From Candidatus Poseidoniales archaeon (GTDB lineage: Archaea > Thermoplasmatota > Poseidoniia > Poseidoniales > Poseidoniaceae), in NCBI GenBank assembly GCA_003602575.1, contig QQRY01000021.1:1-59903 (forward strand): DNA of 59,903 nucleotides. The letters run 5' to 3'. Within the stretch, counting starts at the first letter, position 1. The number at the start of each line of letters is the position of its first letter. This document shows positions 1 through 8,859 of the stretch, in pieces. Both the position numbers and the translations under genes were made by a program. Under the pieces are notes generated by a model. The model was not told where the DNA came from and ran no database searches. It saw only the letters and a program-made list of their open reading frames with translations.

Positions 1-47
1 GTTCCACATTCTTCGATAGTTGGGTAGTTGTTGAATACTTTTGTCAT
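1..47 (-). CDS. Start of an unidentified gene, cut by the window edge
   Basis: A minus-strand ATG at 45-47 opens a frame that stays open to base 1, giving about 15 residues beginning MTKVFNNYPTIEE. It overlaps the TGA of the DUF4105 gene by the usual ATGA arrangement (44-47), which is the main reason to believe it is a real, translationally coupled downstream gene. Too little is present to name a family. Confidence 0.5.
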   Translation of the reverse strand, partial: MTKVFNNYPTIEECG

Positions 48-889
48 GACTCCACATTTCTTATTGTTTCTCCAAAGTCACTAATTTCATCCCAAGACCT
101 GGCTCTTTCTTCAATTTGATTGATTTTCATTTCTTCTTTAATACTCCCGCCTCTTAATTTTACCAAATTATTTCTACTGAGTAATCTTGGACTTAAACCA
201 GGTAGTATTACTCCAATGGCGCGTGGTACTCTTCCGGGATAAACGTCATTTACATGTGATGCAATATTCGTGGTACAATTGTTGAAAATACTGTTATAGA
301 ATTCTGGTTTCTCGTGTAATCCATTAGTCCTTCTTAGATAAGATTCAAACATCCTACATTGATTTCCTTCGCCTAAGATTACTGCTTCAAAAAGATGTGT
401 TTCTGATTTCCTGCACCTACTTCTAACACCAATTACATCTTCTTCAGTGGCCCAGACATACATTATTTCAAATTCTCTTAAAAGGCCTTTTATAGGGCTA
501 AATTTTTCTCCTGGTTCTCTTCGTACTTCTATTGAGCATGATATTCTTTCTCCATTTTCAAATTCGAAACTCAGCAAAGTATGTGCGACCGGTCTTCTAG
601 TAGGATAGAAATATTCCAATACTAACCAAATTTTAGTACATTCAGAAATCTTAAACCTTTTTTCAATCCAACGTTCATCATAGTCTCTGGTAGTCCTCCA
701 ATTAAAATCTCTCACATTTTTTAGTAAAACATCATCTCCATCAATTTCTGCATAAGCCGTAAATTTATTTTCGTTTACCCAAGAAAGATCATTAGATGGA
801 GTCAGATGTCTAATTCTAGACCAAATCCAAAAAGTCAGAATAATTACTGTAATCAGCAGAGATAATACCGCTGCTGTCAGGTAATTCAT
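44..889 (-). CDS. Membrane-anchored DUF4105 (Lnb N-terminal-type) protein
   Basis: The protein has 281 residues with one membrane helix at about residues 4-24 and a domain on its far side, probably outside the cell. The body matches the DUF4105 pattern as I know it: an N-terminal NVRDFNWR block, AHTLLSFEF (His103), a REPGEKFSP segment, and FNNCTTN (Cys205). In bacteria related domains occur in Lnb, which adds an N-acyl chain to lipoproteins through a Cys/His pair; H103 and C205 are the visible candidates here. The gene follows the tRNA and overlaps a further gene downstream by 4 bases. Fold assignment is fairly safe; the reaction in an archaeon is unknown, and a cysteine-peptidase-like role is the alternative. 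Confidence 0.65.
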   Translation of the reverse strand: MNYLTAAVLSLLITVIILTFWIWSRIRHLTPSNDLSWVNENKFTAYAEIDGDDVLLKNVRDFNWRTTRDYDERWIEKRFKISECTKIWLVLEYFYPTRRPVAHTLLSFEFENGERISCSIEVRREPGEKFSPIKGLLREFEIMYVWATEEDVIGVRSRCRKSETHLFEAVILGEGNQCRMFESYLRRTNGLHEKPEFYNSIFNNCTTNIASHVNDVYPGRVPRAIGVILPGLSPRLLSRNNLVKLRGGSIKEEMKINQIEERARSWDEISDFGETIRNVES

Positions 890-937
890 AGCCCTGCTGG
901 GTATGATGTTAACAAGAAACCTCCTATTCTCTAATTA

Positions 938-1024
938 TGGCGCGGCAGGGGAGATTCGAACTCCCGAGGTGAAACACCACTGGATTAGCAATCCAGCGCA
1001 ATGGCCAGGCTATGCGACTGCCGC
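938..1024 (-). tRNA. tRNA-Ser (anticodon GCU)
   Basis: On the minus strand the 7-bp acceptor stem GCGGCAG/CTGCCGC pairs perfectly. The anticodon arm is CTGGA-TTGCTAA-TCCAG, which places GCT as anticodon and reads AGC/AGU serine codons. A long variable arm (a class II tRNA, 87 nt), the T loop TTCGAAT and a genome-encoded CCA end at 938-940 are all visible. No intron is seen in the anticodon loop. Confidence 0.96.
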
Positions 1025-1082
1025 AGTAACCTCGCCACTTTAGATTAAGTCATGAACATGACGGTTGTCAAATTTCAAGATT

Positions 1083-2108
1083 TCATAACCCTAAGGGGCC
1101 AAGCCAACCTAGTAAATCAGGTGGTATAATACATATCAGAACTAGAAGAATAAACATCCAACCGAGGTAGTATAACGAACGGAAAAAAGATTTTGCTGCC
1201 TTTGGCATTCTTCCATTAGAATCAAATTCTTCGTTAGGATCTATGTTCCAAACTGATATGGAATACCATAGTGTTAGAACTCCAGCAATAAAAGCCCAGA
1301 GCAACGGGAGCCCTGATTCAGGCCAAAAGCAAGGGACTGAACCAAGTAAAAATAATAAGAAACAATAAATTTTAGATTGTTTTACGGTATATTCTGCACC
1401 TTTCACCTCATTCATCATTGGAACCTCGGCTCTAGCATATTCTCCAGAACGATATAGGGCAAGTGCCCAAAAATGAGGCGGAGTCCATAAAAATATGAGC
1501 GCAAATAGCATCCATGGAATAGGAGAACCTAAATCTAGTGGATTAAGATTGTTTAAGGATTCACCTGCTGCACCAGCCCATCCTATTAGAGGTGGAGTCG
1601 CTCCTGCAATTCCTCCAATCACAATATTTTGTGGCGTCCTTCTCTTTAACCACATAGAGTATATCAAAACGTAGAATGCAACAGAAAAAAATGACCAAAA
1701 AGCGGCTTTCCAATGCAGAAGAAAGAAGACTGATGAACCTAATAATGAAATTATTATTCCAAAAATTAGTGCCCCTACAGGAGAAATATACCCTTGAGGT
1801 ATTGGTCGTTTCTGAGTCCTAGTCATCAATTTATCAATATCTGAATCATACCACATATTTATCGAATTTGAACCTCCTGCAGAAAGAGTCCCTCCAATTA
1901 TTGTGATGATTATGGTGAAAAAGGTATCTGACCAAGTTCTTTCAATTTGTAATAATTCATGCCGAGACAACAGATCGTGAACCAATATGGCACACACTGC
2001 TGTAATTTGAAGTAAAACAATTACTCTTAATTTCATCAATTGGATGAATACTTTGAGCCATCCAGGATGATTTTCGGCACCAGCCTGAGAAGCGACAACA
2101 TCACCCAT
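1083..2108 (-). CDS. ctaB: Protoheme IX farnesyltransferase (heme O synthase)
   Basis: A UbiA-family polytopic membrane prenyltransferase that adds a farnesyl group to heme b to make heme O for terminal oxidases. The first Asp-rich prenyl-diphosphate motif is clear (NMWYDSDIDKLMTRT then RPIPQG), as is the conserved RRTPQN...GGIAGATPPLIGW loop, with about eight to nine hydrophobic helices over 340 residues. It lies just downstream of ctaA. The ATG at 2108 is preferred because GGAGTGA, which contains the ctaA stop, sits 5 bases before it; an in-frame GTG at 2117 would overlap ctaA by 4 bases. Its presence implies an aerobic heme-A or heme-O oxidase. Confidence 0.93.
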   Translation of the reverse strand: MGDVVASQAGAENHPGWLKVFIQLMKLRVIVLLQITAVCAILVHDLLSRHELLQIERTWSDTFFTIIITIIGGTLSAGGSNSINMWYDSDIDKLMTRTQKRPIPQGYISPVGALIFGIIISLLGSSVFFLLHWKAAFWSFFSVAFYVLIYSMWLKRRTPQNIVIGGIAGATPPLIGWAGAAGESLNNLNPLDLGSPIPWMLFALIFLWTPPHFWALALYRSGEYARAEVPMMNEVKGAEYTVKQSKIYCFLLFLLGSVPCFWPESGLPLLWAFIAGVLTLWYSISVWNIDPNEEFDSNGRMPKAAKSFFRSLYYLGWMFILLVLICIIPPDLLGWLGPLGL

Positions 2109-2113
2109 ATAGG

Positions 2114-3181
2114 TCACTCCGCTTCCGAGTTTATATTTTTTGAGAGTAAAGATAACCTAATCATAAACGGGCAGACTAGAGATACTAAGAAACAAGAAAT
2201 TCCTCCTACTAAATGTAGTAATGATAACCATTCAGGGAAATCACCGGATTTAGCAAATATCAGATAACTAGCTCCAATCAATAAATTCAATAGCCAAAGT
2301 TTACCTGTATTGTGCATATATCTCAGAAAAATTTCAGATTCGGGTGATTCTTTATTTTCTTTCTGGACTTTTATGACTGAGGCGATTAGTATAATTCCGA
2401 TTACTAGAGCACCGATTCTGTGAATCATTTGTATCAAAACACCAGGCCCATCCAAAGAAGGAAGGAATGAGCCATTACATTTCGGCCATCCATTTGGAAA
2501 ACCAACTGAACATGATTGATTGTATTGACCCCCAGCAGTAGAAGAAACCCAAGCGCCTAAAATTAGTAGAAAAAGGATAGATGCTGCAATTGCATCGAAT
2601 CTATTCATGTTCGCCTCAATAAATTGTTTAGATGTTGAGAGGAATTTCCAATCTGCCCCCTCTTTAACTCGCATCAATAAATATTGCCAAATTATTGAGG
2701 CTGAAAAAATACAAGCAAGCGATAGATGTAAGGCCACAGTCCAATCTGCATTATCGAAGAAAACTGTAATCGCCCCTGCGCCGGCTTGAATAATTAGCAT
2801 TGTACCTATGAAAATAGATGAGTAATAATTTGATTTACCATAGGTTTCAATATTTTTTCTTGCTATGAAAAAGTTGGCAATAATTGGTATTGCAATAATT
2901 CCAACTAATAAACGGTGAATCCATTCTAAAAATATCTCAAAAACAGTATATCTATGAAATTCCCCCCTAGAATCAATTTCATCTGGATTCTCATCCCAGT
3001 ACTGTTCTTGTTCTTCAGGTGAAACATCAAACCCATATGTGCCAAAACACTTAGGCCAATCCGGACATGATTCACCTGCATCATTAATTCTTATCGACCC
3101 TCCGGCAACAATAATCAATAGAGCCATTGATAGAATTATCAAAGGTAATGTTGATGGGCGTCGCCACCAAGCAGTGTCCAT
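2114..3181 (-). CDS. ctaA: Heme A synthase (CtaA/COX15 family)
   Basis: A multi-helix membrane enzyme that oxidises the C8 methyl of heme O to make heme A. The N-terminal GGSIRINDAGESCPDWPKC segment and the FHRYTVFEIFLEWIHRLL helix with its paired histidines are typical of the family, and the second half repeats the pattern (NQSCSVGFPNGWPKCNG, IHRIGALVIG). Cys pairs in both extracellular loops are visible. The ATG at 3181 (MDTAWWRRP) is favoured over an in-frame TTG at 3214, because the family begins close to the first helix. It forms an operon with ctaB and is divergent from a membrane thioredoxin. Confidence 0.92.
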   Translation of the reverse strand: MDTAWWRRPSTLPLIILSMALLIIVAGGSIRINDAGESCPDWPKCFGTYGFDVSPEEQEQYWDENPDEIDSRGEFHRYTVFEIFLEWIHRLLVGIIAIPIIANFFIARKNIETYGKSNYYSSIFIGTMLIIQAGAGAITVFFDNADWTVALHLSLACIFSASIIWQYLLMRVKEGADWKFLSTSKQFIEANMNRFDAIAASILFLLILGAWVSSTAGGQYNQSCSVGFPNGWPKCNGSFLPSLDGPGVLIQMIHRIGALVIGIILIASVIKVQKENKESPESEIFLRYMHNTGKLWLLNLLIGASYLIFAKSGDFPEWLSLLHLVGGISCFLVSLVCPFMIRLSLLSKNINSEAE

Positions 3182-3263
3182 GGGTAGACGCAAGGGCACG
3201 CCCTTTTTCAACACATGCCCGAATTTTCATACAATTATCGGAGCAAAATTTTCTGTTCACATT

Positions 3264-4139
3264 ATGGTTCTTTTTCTAATCATAGCATTTCTCCCAAATC
3301 ATGTCACTTCGGAAGAGGTTGAAAGTCAAGACACCAGAGTATTACTCGATGTAAATGTAATGGATTCGACATGCCTAGATGAAGAATCATGCACATCATG
3401 GAGACCGAATAACTTAATTGAATATTTTGGAGCGGATTGGTGTGAACCTTGTATAGAAGTCGAAGAAGAAATCAGAAGTATTGACTCTAATCAATCGGTC
3501 ATTATTCAACACCACCCTTCCAATAGCGATCAGACATTTTTTATTCAATCTAAAATGAAATTTGAAAATCAGTACAGACTATTGTTTATCCCTTCCATTG
3601 TGGTGAATGGTGAATCATTACTGACTGGCTCCAGTCAAGCTTTAGAGATTAATCAAGTACTTGAAAATCAGAATCAAACATTTAGCGGTATTTCAGATAT
3701 AAGTTATATGAATGGCACACTATACTGGAATGCGAGCGATGGATATAATCTCAATATATGGAAGCTCGAAAATACAATGCATGAATTTGAAAATTATTCT
3801 CACCCTAATCTAGCCACTTCACTTCTTTCTTTCAAATCAGAAAATAAATCTGCTAATATTTCTGAATGGTTAGAAAATTGGGATGGTCGATTAGTATTCA
3901 TGCTTGAAGACATAGGTCCGGCTAAGTTAATTTCTGCATCAACTCTGCCTTCGGGAAACTATGATTTTAACAGTGATGATTCCAAATACTCAGAGGAATT
4001 AAGAAATGAAAAATTAAATCCGTCAACAATAGCGATAATTACAGGTTTGATTATGTTAGCAATACTCCTTCCAGCACTGATTATGTTCCAAGGTTTAAGG
4101 AAACTTGAGCCGGAAGATAAGCCCGAAGAAGAAGAATAA
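3264..4139 (+). CDS. Exported membrane-anchored thioredoxin-like protein
   Basis: The predicted protein of 291 residues starts with a hydrophobic export signal (MVLFLIIAFLPNHV), has a thioredoxin-type active site in EYFGADWCEPCIEVEE, and ends with a membrane helix near the C terminus followed by an acidic tail (EPEDKPEEEE). A cis-Pro-like IPSIVVNG segment supports the fold. The longer open frame from 3039 runs back over ctaA on the other strand, so the ATG at 3264 is the sensible start. Divergence from ctaA-ctaB suggests, but does not prove, a role in cytochrome oxidase maturation, such as reducing copper-binding or heme-binding cysteines outside the cell. Confidence 0.75.
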   Translation: MVLFLIIAFLPNHVTSEEVESQDTRVLLDVNVMDSTCLDEESCTSWRPNNLIEYFGADWCEPCIEVEEEIRSIDSNQSVIIQHHPSNSDQTFFIQSKMKFENQYRLLFIPSIVVNGESLLTGSSQALEINQVLENQNQTFSGISDISYMNGTLYWNASDGYNLNIWKLENTMHEFENYSHPNLATSLLSFKSENKSANISEWLENWDGRLVFMLEDIGPAKLISASTLPSGNYDFNSDDSKYSEELRNEKLNPSTIAIITGLIMLAILLPALIMFQGLRKLEPEDKPEEEE

Positions 4140-4219
4140 ACTCACTCTTGGGCAGGGGTTAGGTTCAAAAACAGTTGATATCACGCTTGCATGCGACTCA
4201 CAGTCGCAGGTGTAAATTT

Positions 4220-4474
4220 ATGGTTAAACCAGCTAGACTACATACCCGCTTCGAACGTGCTAGAATAATTGGGGCAAGAGCCTTACAAATTGGAATGGGG
4301 GCGCCTCTTTATGCTGGAGAAGATGACCTACGTGACGCATTCAAAGAAGAATTAATTTCTCTATATGGATTTGAAGAAGCATCTGTCAGGTATGTTTTGG
4401 ATCCTCTAAAGATTGCTCTTTACGAATATGAGCATGAGTTGATACCAATCGATATCGACCCTCACGAAGATTGA
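4220..4474 (+). CDS. rpoK: DNA-directed RNA polymerase subunit K (Rpb6/omega homologue)
   Basis: A small 84-residue protein with the near-invariant core [21 protein letters not shown] shared by archaeal RpoK, eukaryotic Rpb6 and bacterial omega, which clamps the largest polymerase subunit and assists assembly. The following [11 protein letters not shown] helix also fits. The ATG at 4220 ([11 protein letters not shown]) is preferred over an upstream in-frame codon at 4175. Unusually, the C terminus reads [12 protein letters not shown]: the basic residues that normally follow the LPI(T/V)I strand are replaced by acidic ones. It stands alone, ending two bases before the convergent dioxygenase gene. 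Confidence 0.9.
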   Translation: MVKPARLHTRFERARIIGARALQIGMGAPLYAGEDDLRDAFKEELISLYGFEEASVRYVLDPLKIALYEYEHELIPIDIDPHED

Positions 4475-4475
4475 T

Positions 4476-5567
4476 TCAATTATTAGAATTAAATCCATAA
4501 TATTCGGGTTTCTCCAAGTCTGGGAGATTCTCTCTTTTTACCAAAATTGTTCTTACGGCCCATAAATCTACAAAAATTCTGTAATTTAGAGTCGCATCTA
4601 GATAATCAACTCCACTCGAACCACCTGTACCCATTCTTCTACCAATCATTCGTTCTACCATCCTAGCGTGTGAATTTCTAAACAATAGCATTGATTGTTC
4701 AAGTTCAACTACTGAATCGATTAGAATTCTAGGCCATGATAGAAGAGGTAGTTCTCTGTAAGATTCAATGAATAATAATCCTGCTCTTGAGCGATTGACT
4801 ACACCTTCTGGCCTAAGGAAACTCTCAGCTTGTTCGATTGAAGCCTCCATTCTTGGACGTACTTTCGACTCTACTCCATGACCAATTTCCACTATGTGTG
4901 AAATTACAGATTCGGCATGTTCCTTCATTGCATTAATGTGACTATCTACAAATTGTGATACAACTTCAGAGTCATTTTCATCACCAATTAATGAACCATT
5001 GATTGGCGTTCTAGAAAGCCAATTCTCTAATGATTCTCGAATTGAAGGTTGATTGGAAACCATCTCAAAATTATCAAGGGTGTTCTTGGAGATTTTACCC
5101 TCTTCAGCTAGTGCCTTCATATGTTTTAAAGGATTCATTCCTCCATAATTCTCATGCTCTAATCCTAGAAGAACTTCAAGTTCCCTCATTTGCCATGACT
5201 CGAAACCAGAAGAAGTCCCTAATCGATCTCTAAATGCGAGGAATTCTTGTGGGGCCAATGTTTCCATTACTTTCCATTGATGAGACATAAGATCAAAAAT
5301 TGAAGTGACGCGCTCTAAATGATGTACCAATTTGGGCATTACCTTTTCTTCAACTTTAGTTGAGTTTAAGATCAAATTCGCTTGTTTTAATTCTGATAAA
5401 ATCAATTTAAACCATAATTCAAACGCTTGGTGAACGATAATGAAGTGTGTTTCATCATTACATGGTTGTGGAAAATACCCCTCGGGACCTTCCTGTAATC
5501 GTAATAACTCTTCCAGTCTTAGATAACCCCCGTAGGTCATTCTCTGCCCAGATGGTACTTCAGCCAT
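4476..5567 (-). CDS. kynA: Tryptophan 2,3-dioxygenase
   Basis: A heme enzyme that opens the indole ring of L-tryptophan to N-formylkynurenine, the first step of the kynurenine route. Family signatures are present along the chain: TYGGYLRLEELLRLQ, DETHFIIVHQAFELWFK (containing the active-site His), FRNSHARMVERMIG with the distal heme-binding region, and GTGGSSGVDYLDAT. Length (363 residues) is normal to slightly long. The ATG at 5567 (MAEVPSGQRMTYGG) is chosen; the longer frame to 5636 would add an unsupported hydrophobic leader. It is divergent from purP, with no other kynurenine gene nearby, so the product's fate cannot be told from this window. Confidence 0.92.
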   Translation of the reverse strand: MAEVPSGQRMTYGGYLRLEELLRLQEGPEGYFPQPCNDETHFIIVHQAFELWFKLILSELKQANLILNSTKVEEKVMPKLVHHLERVTSIFDLMSHQWKVMETLAPQEFLAFRDRLGTSSGFESWQMRELEVLLGLEHENYGGMNPLKHMKALAEEGKISKNTLDNFEMVSNQPSIRESLENWLSRTPINGSLIGDENDSEVVSQFVDSHINAMKEHAESVISHIVEIGHGVESKVRPRMEASIEQAESFLRPEGVVNRSRAGLLFIESYRELPLLSWPRILIDSVVELEQSMLLFRNSHARMVERMIGRRMGTGGSSGVDYLDATLNYRIFVDLWAVRTILVKRENLPDLEKPEYYGFNSNN

Positions 5568-5678
5568 GACATGGCATCGGCTCCTAAGACTTGAACTCTT
5601 CACTAGAATTAGATTTTTGAATAGGAAAATGAACAACTAAATTTATTCAAAAATCAATAATAAATACATAATGCTCAT

Positions 5679-6815
5679 ATGGCTAATACGAAACCCCTCG
5701 ACATGGGCGTAGATACTGACTTGTTGGCAAGTTGGCTTGCAGACTACGACAAAGACAAACTCACTATCGGAGTTGTTGCTTCTCACTCTTCTTTACAAAT
5801 CCTACATGGTGCCAAGAAAGAAGGCTTCAGAACTTTGGGGATTGCAGTTGGTGAAAACCGTAGGAGATTCTACAAAGCATTCCCTGGAGCTGAACCAGAT
5901 GAATGGCTAATGCTAGAAAATTATAGAGAAATGTTAGATTATGCTGAGTGGTTTAGAGAAAGAAATGTGATTATAATTCCCCACGGTTCTTTAGTAGAAT
6001 ATTTGGGTGCTACAAATTACAAAAGTCTCCAAGTACCTACATTTGGTAATAGAGGTATTTTACATTGGGAAAGTAGTAGGCATAGACAAAGGTTATGGTT
6101 GGAGGATGGTGGCTGTGACATGCCTAAAGTTTTGGAAGACCCTAGAGATATAGATGGGCCTGTAATTGTAAAGTATGCCGGTGCTAAAGGAGGAAGAGGG
6201 TACTTTATAGCAAGAGATTATCGAGATTTTCGAAGAAATGTAGACATTGAAGAGGAATTTACTATTCAAGAATATGTACTTGGATGTAGATATTATCTAC
6301 ATTTCTTCTTTGACCCAACCGCAGATGATGGTTTCCAAGTACAAGGACGAAAATCAAATGCTGGCAAAAACCTAGGTCGCTTAGAGTTACTTTCCATGGA
6401 TCGAAGAGATGAATCTAATGTTGACGAATTTTACAAATTGGGTTCGCTTAGGGACTTGAGAGAAATGAATCTGGAACCTTCCTTTGTGGTAACTGGTAAT
6501 CAGCCAGTGGTAATCCGTGAATCTTTGTTACCAAGGGCTTTTGAAATGGCCGAAGGAACTATTGCAGCCTCCTTTGAACTCGAAGAAGGAAGTAGGGGGA
6601 TGATTGGTCCATTCTGCTTAGAAACAATAGTGACCGATAAACTAGAATTCAAAGTATTTGAGATAAGTGCTAGAATAGTAGCTGGTTCAAATCCATTTGT
6701 TGGAGGTTCACCTTACTCCGACATCAACGAAGAGAGAATGTCTACTGGAAGAAGAATCGCTCGTTCTATCAAGAAAGCCAGTGAAAATGACAGATTACTA
6801 GATATTTTATCTTAA
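5679..6815 (+). CDS. purP: FAICAR synthetase PurP (archaeal purine pathway)
   Basis: An ATP-grasp enzyme that uses formate and ATP to formylate AICAR to FAICAR, replacing the folate-dependent PurH step in many archaea. The N-terminal region (IGVVASHSSLQILHGAKKEGF, about residues 30-51) and the GNRGILHWESSRHRQR block are characteristic, as are the ATP-grasp elements VIVKYAGAKGGRGYF and the C-terminal VFEISARIVAGSNPFVGGSPY. Length of 378 residues is normal. The start ATG follows an AT-rich stretch (5640-5678) suitable for a promoter; the gene looks monocistronic. This is one of the stronger archaeal markers in the window. Confidence 0.94.
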   Translation: MANTKPLDMGVDTDLLASWLADYDKDKLTIGVVASHSSLQILHGAKKEGFRTLGIAVGENRRRFYKAFPGAEPDEWLMLENYREMLDYAEWFRERNVIIIPHGSLVEYLGATNYKSLQVPTFGNRGILHWESSRHRQRLWLEDGGCDMPKVLEDPRDIDGPVIVKYAGAKGGRGYFIARDYRDFRRNVDIEEEFTIQEYVLGCRYYLHFFFDPTADDGFQVQGRKSNAGKNLGRLELLSMDRRDESNVDEFYKLGSLRDLREMNLEPSFVVTGNQPVVIRESLLPRAFEMAEGTIAASFELEEGSRGMIGPFCLETIVTDKLEFKVFEISARIVAGSNPFVGGSPYSDINEERMSTGRRIARSIKKASENDRLLDILS

Positions 6816-6829
6816 TCGAATTTACTATT

Positions 6830-8701
6830 TCAATCATCTTCTTCCAATTCAACTTGAACCTCTGGTTCTACTTCTTCCGGATCTTTTGTGATAGAAACTG
6901 AATCATTAGAATCTACATTTTGCTGAATCTCTGTAGCTTGTTCAATGGATAAACCCATTGCATCTGCAACTTCTTCAATGGAAACTTCGTCATTACCGGA
7001 TTTCTCAAATTTATTTGTAATCGCTCTCATTTGCTCTCTTAATTCTTCTAATTTAGCATTCCTTTCTTCTGTAGTAGGAACTGAAAATTGTGCTACAAGT
7101 TTGATTGGATCTCCATGAGATAGTTCTCCATTAAATTCCATTAAGTCACCAATATTGTTGATTATTACTTGGAATTTAGTCGGATCACGTGTTCTTCGCT
7201 TTTTGTGCTTCTTGTAATGGTGAACATAAACTTGGTATTCACCAGGTTGGGCTGTTTCATCATCCCAAACTACATTTTCGACTGGTTTCTTAGTCTCAGG
7301 CCTTACATTAGCATCTACGTCAAGTTCACCGCCGCAAGCAGAAATCTTGTTCCCACCATGAATTCTTTCACCAGAAGGGCAAACTACGTGTAAATCCAAA
7401 TCATTGTAATTATTCCACATCAATGAGACTTGGACATCTCCAGATCTAGCACCCTCTCTATCCAACCTTTCTTGTAATTCCGACATTGCATTCTCAGCAG
7501 CTTGTCTAGATTCCATCTCTTCTTGTTGCTTGGCTAATTCAACTTCTGCCATTCTTTGTTCTTCAATCGCAGCCATCTCATTCTGTCTTTGCTGTTCTTC
7601 TTCAGCACGTTCATTCTCTAATCTTTGAGATTCTTCTGCTTCTTGGCGCATTTTCAATTCCATTTGATTCTTAGAAAATTCTTCCTGCTCACTACGCTCC
7701 GGGACATCAAATTGACATACTAATTTGATTGGATCGCCATGAGTCAATTCACCATGGTATTCTCTAAAGTCTCCAACATTATTGACAATAATTTGGAATT
7801 TAGTTGGATCACGTGTTTTTCGCTTTCTATGCTTCTTGTAATGGTGAACATATACTTGATATGAACCCGGAGATGCTGATGTGCCCTGCCATACTACATT
7901 CTCAACTGGCTTTTTAGTCTCTGCTCTAACATTTGCATCAACATCTAACTCTCCTCCACATCCAGAAACCTTATTTCCGCCGTGGATTCTTTCACCAGAT
8001 GGACAGACGACGTGAAGATCTAGATCATTGTAATTCTCCCACATAAGGGAAATCTGTACATCTCCACTCATTGCACCTTCTCTTGCTAATCTCTCTTGTA
8101 ATTCAGCCATAGCAGCCTCTGCAGCAGCTCTTGATTCCATCTCTTCTTGCATTCTCGCTGCTTCTACTTCGGCCAACCTCTGTTCTTCGGCTGCTGACAA
8201 TTCAAGTTGACGAAGTTCTTCTCTCTCTGCCTGTAAGCGCGCTTCTTCTTCTTCACGCTCCCTTGAAAGTCTTTCATCTTCTTCTTTTCTTCTACGCTCG
8301 GAATCTTCTGCTTCTAGACGCTGACGTTCTTCTTCCTCACGCCTACGAGCTTCTTGTTCTTCGGCAAGTCTACGTTGCTCTTCACGACGAAGTCTCTCTC
8401 TTTGAGCCTCTTCTTCTAGCAAACGTACTTGTTCAGAAGCGATTCTTTCAGCTTCTTGTACTGCAAGTCGAGAATCTATAATCTGTTGGCGACGCTTTCG
8501 GTCTTCAACCAAGGCCAATTTGCGGTCAATTTCTTGTTTTGTTTGGCCAAAACTAGGAGCGCCACTACCTTGCCTCAATCCTTCAGCGGACATTCCGGGA
8601 CGCATGTTCAACTTAGCATCTTTTCTGACTAGAATGTACCACATACCTAGCAAAAAACCGCCACCCATGAGAGCCATCACACCCAAAGAAGCCGTATCCA
8701 T
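6830..8701 (-). CDS. Membrane-anchored coiled-coil protein with two DUF2135-like domains
   Basis: The 623-residue protein has an N-terminal membrane helix (about 5-25), a long Glu/Arg/Gln-rich coiled coil (about 53-212), a globular domain (about 212-335), a second coiled coil (336-420) and a second copy of the domain (420-543). The tail ends in a small helical segment (571-597) and acidic residues. The two domains agree at roughly four of five positions by eye and share SLMW.NYNDLDLHVVCPSGE, GGELDVDANV, VYVHHYKKH and GELxHGDPIKLV; this resembles the DUF2135/YfaP family of bacteria. The duplicated unit includes the preceding coiled coil (EVEAARMQEEMESR versus EVELAKQQEEMESR). Function unknown; a surface or scaffold role is a guess. 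It is divergent from the aromatic operon. Confidence 0.8.
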   Translation of the reverse strand: MDTASLGVMALMGGGFLLGMWYILVRKDAKLNMRPGMSAEGLRQGSGAPSFGQTKQEIDRKLALVEDRKRRQQIIDSRLAVQEAERIASEQVRLLEEEAQRERLRREEQRRLAEEQEARRREEEERQRLEAEDSERRRKEEDERLSREREEEEARLQAEREELRQLELSAAEEQRLAEVEAARMQEEMESRAAAEAAMAELQERLAREGAMSGDVQISLMWENYNDLDLHVVCPSGERIHGGNKVSGCGGELDVDANVRAETKKPVENVVWQGTSASPGSYQVYVHHYKKHRKRKTRDPTKFQIIVNNVGDFREYHGELTHGDPIKLVCQFDVPERSEQEEFSKNQMELKMRQEAEESQRLENERAEEEQQRQNEMAAIEEQRMAEVELAKQQEEMESRQAAENAMSELQERLDREGARSGDVQVSLMWNNYNDLDLHVVCPSGERIHGGNKISACGGELDVDANVRPETKKPVENVVWDDETAQPGEYQVYVHHYKKHKKRRTRDPTKFQVIINNIGDLMEFNGELSHGDPIKLVAQFSVPTTEERNAKLEELREQMRAITNKFEKSGNDEVSIEEVADAMGLSIEQATEIQQNVDSNDSVSITKDPEEVEPEVQVELEEDD

Positions 8702-8859
8702 GTCGACCCCATATCGAACATGTCTATTGAAGCATCGGTCAAAAGTATATGATTTGACTATTGGAAGAGTATTTTTTTGTTGTTTTTTGTGAAATTTATC
8801 AATAAATCTTCCTTTTTAAAAAAGCAAAGCATTGAGAGGGGGGAACTGTTGGCACTATC

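Noticed and set aside
1049..1062. Palindrome GTCATG-aa-CATGAC upstream of tRNA-Ser
   Set aside because: Short arms of low complexity; it lies in the tRNA promoter region but nothing else supports a site.
2040..2267. 75-residue plus-strand frame across the ctaA/ctaB junction
   Set aside because: Overlaps two well-supported genes on the other strand.
8131..8481. Leu-rich plus-strand frame
   Set aside because: It is the complement of the Glu/Arg-rich coiled coil; no start signal and no family features.
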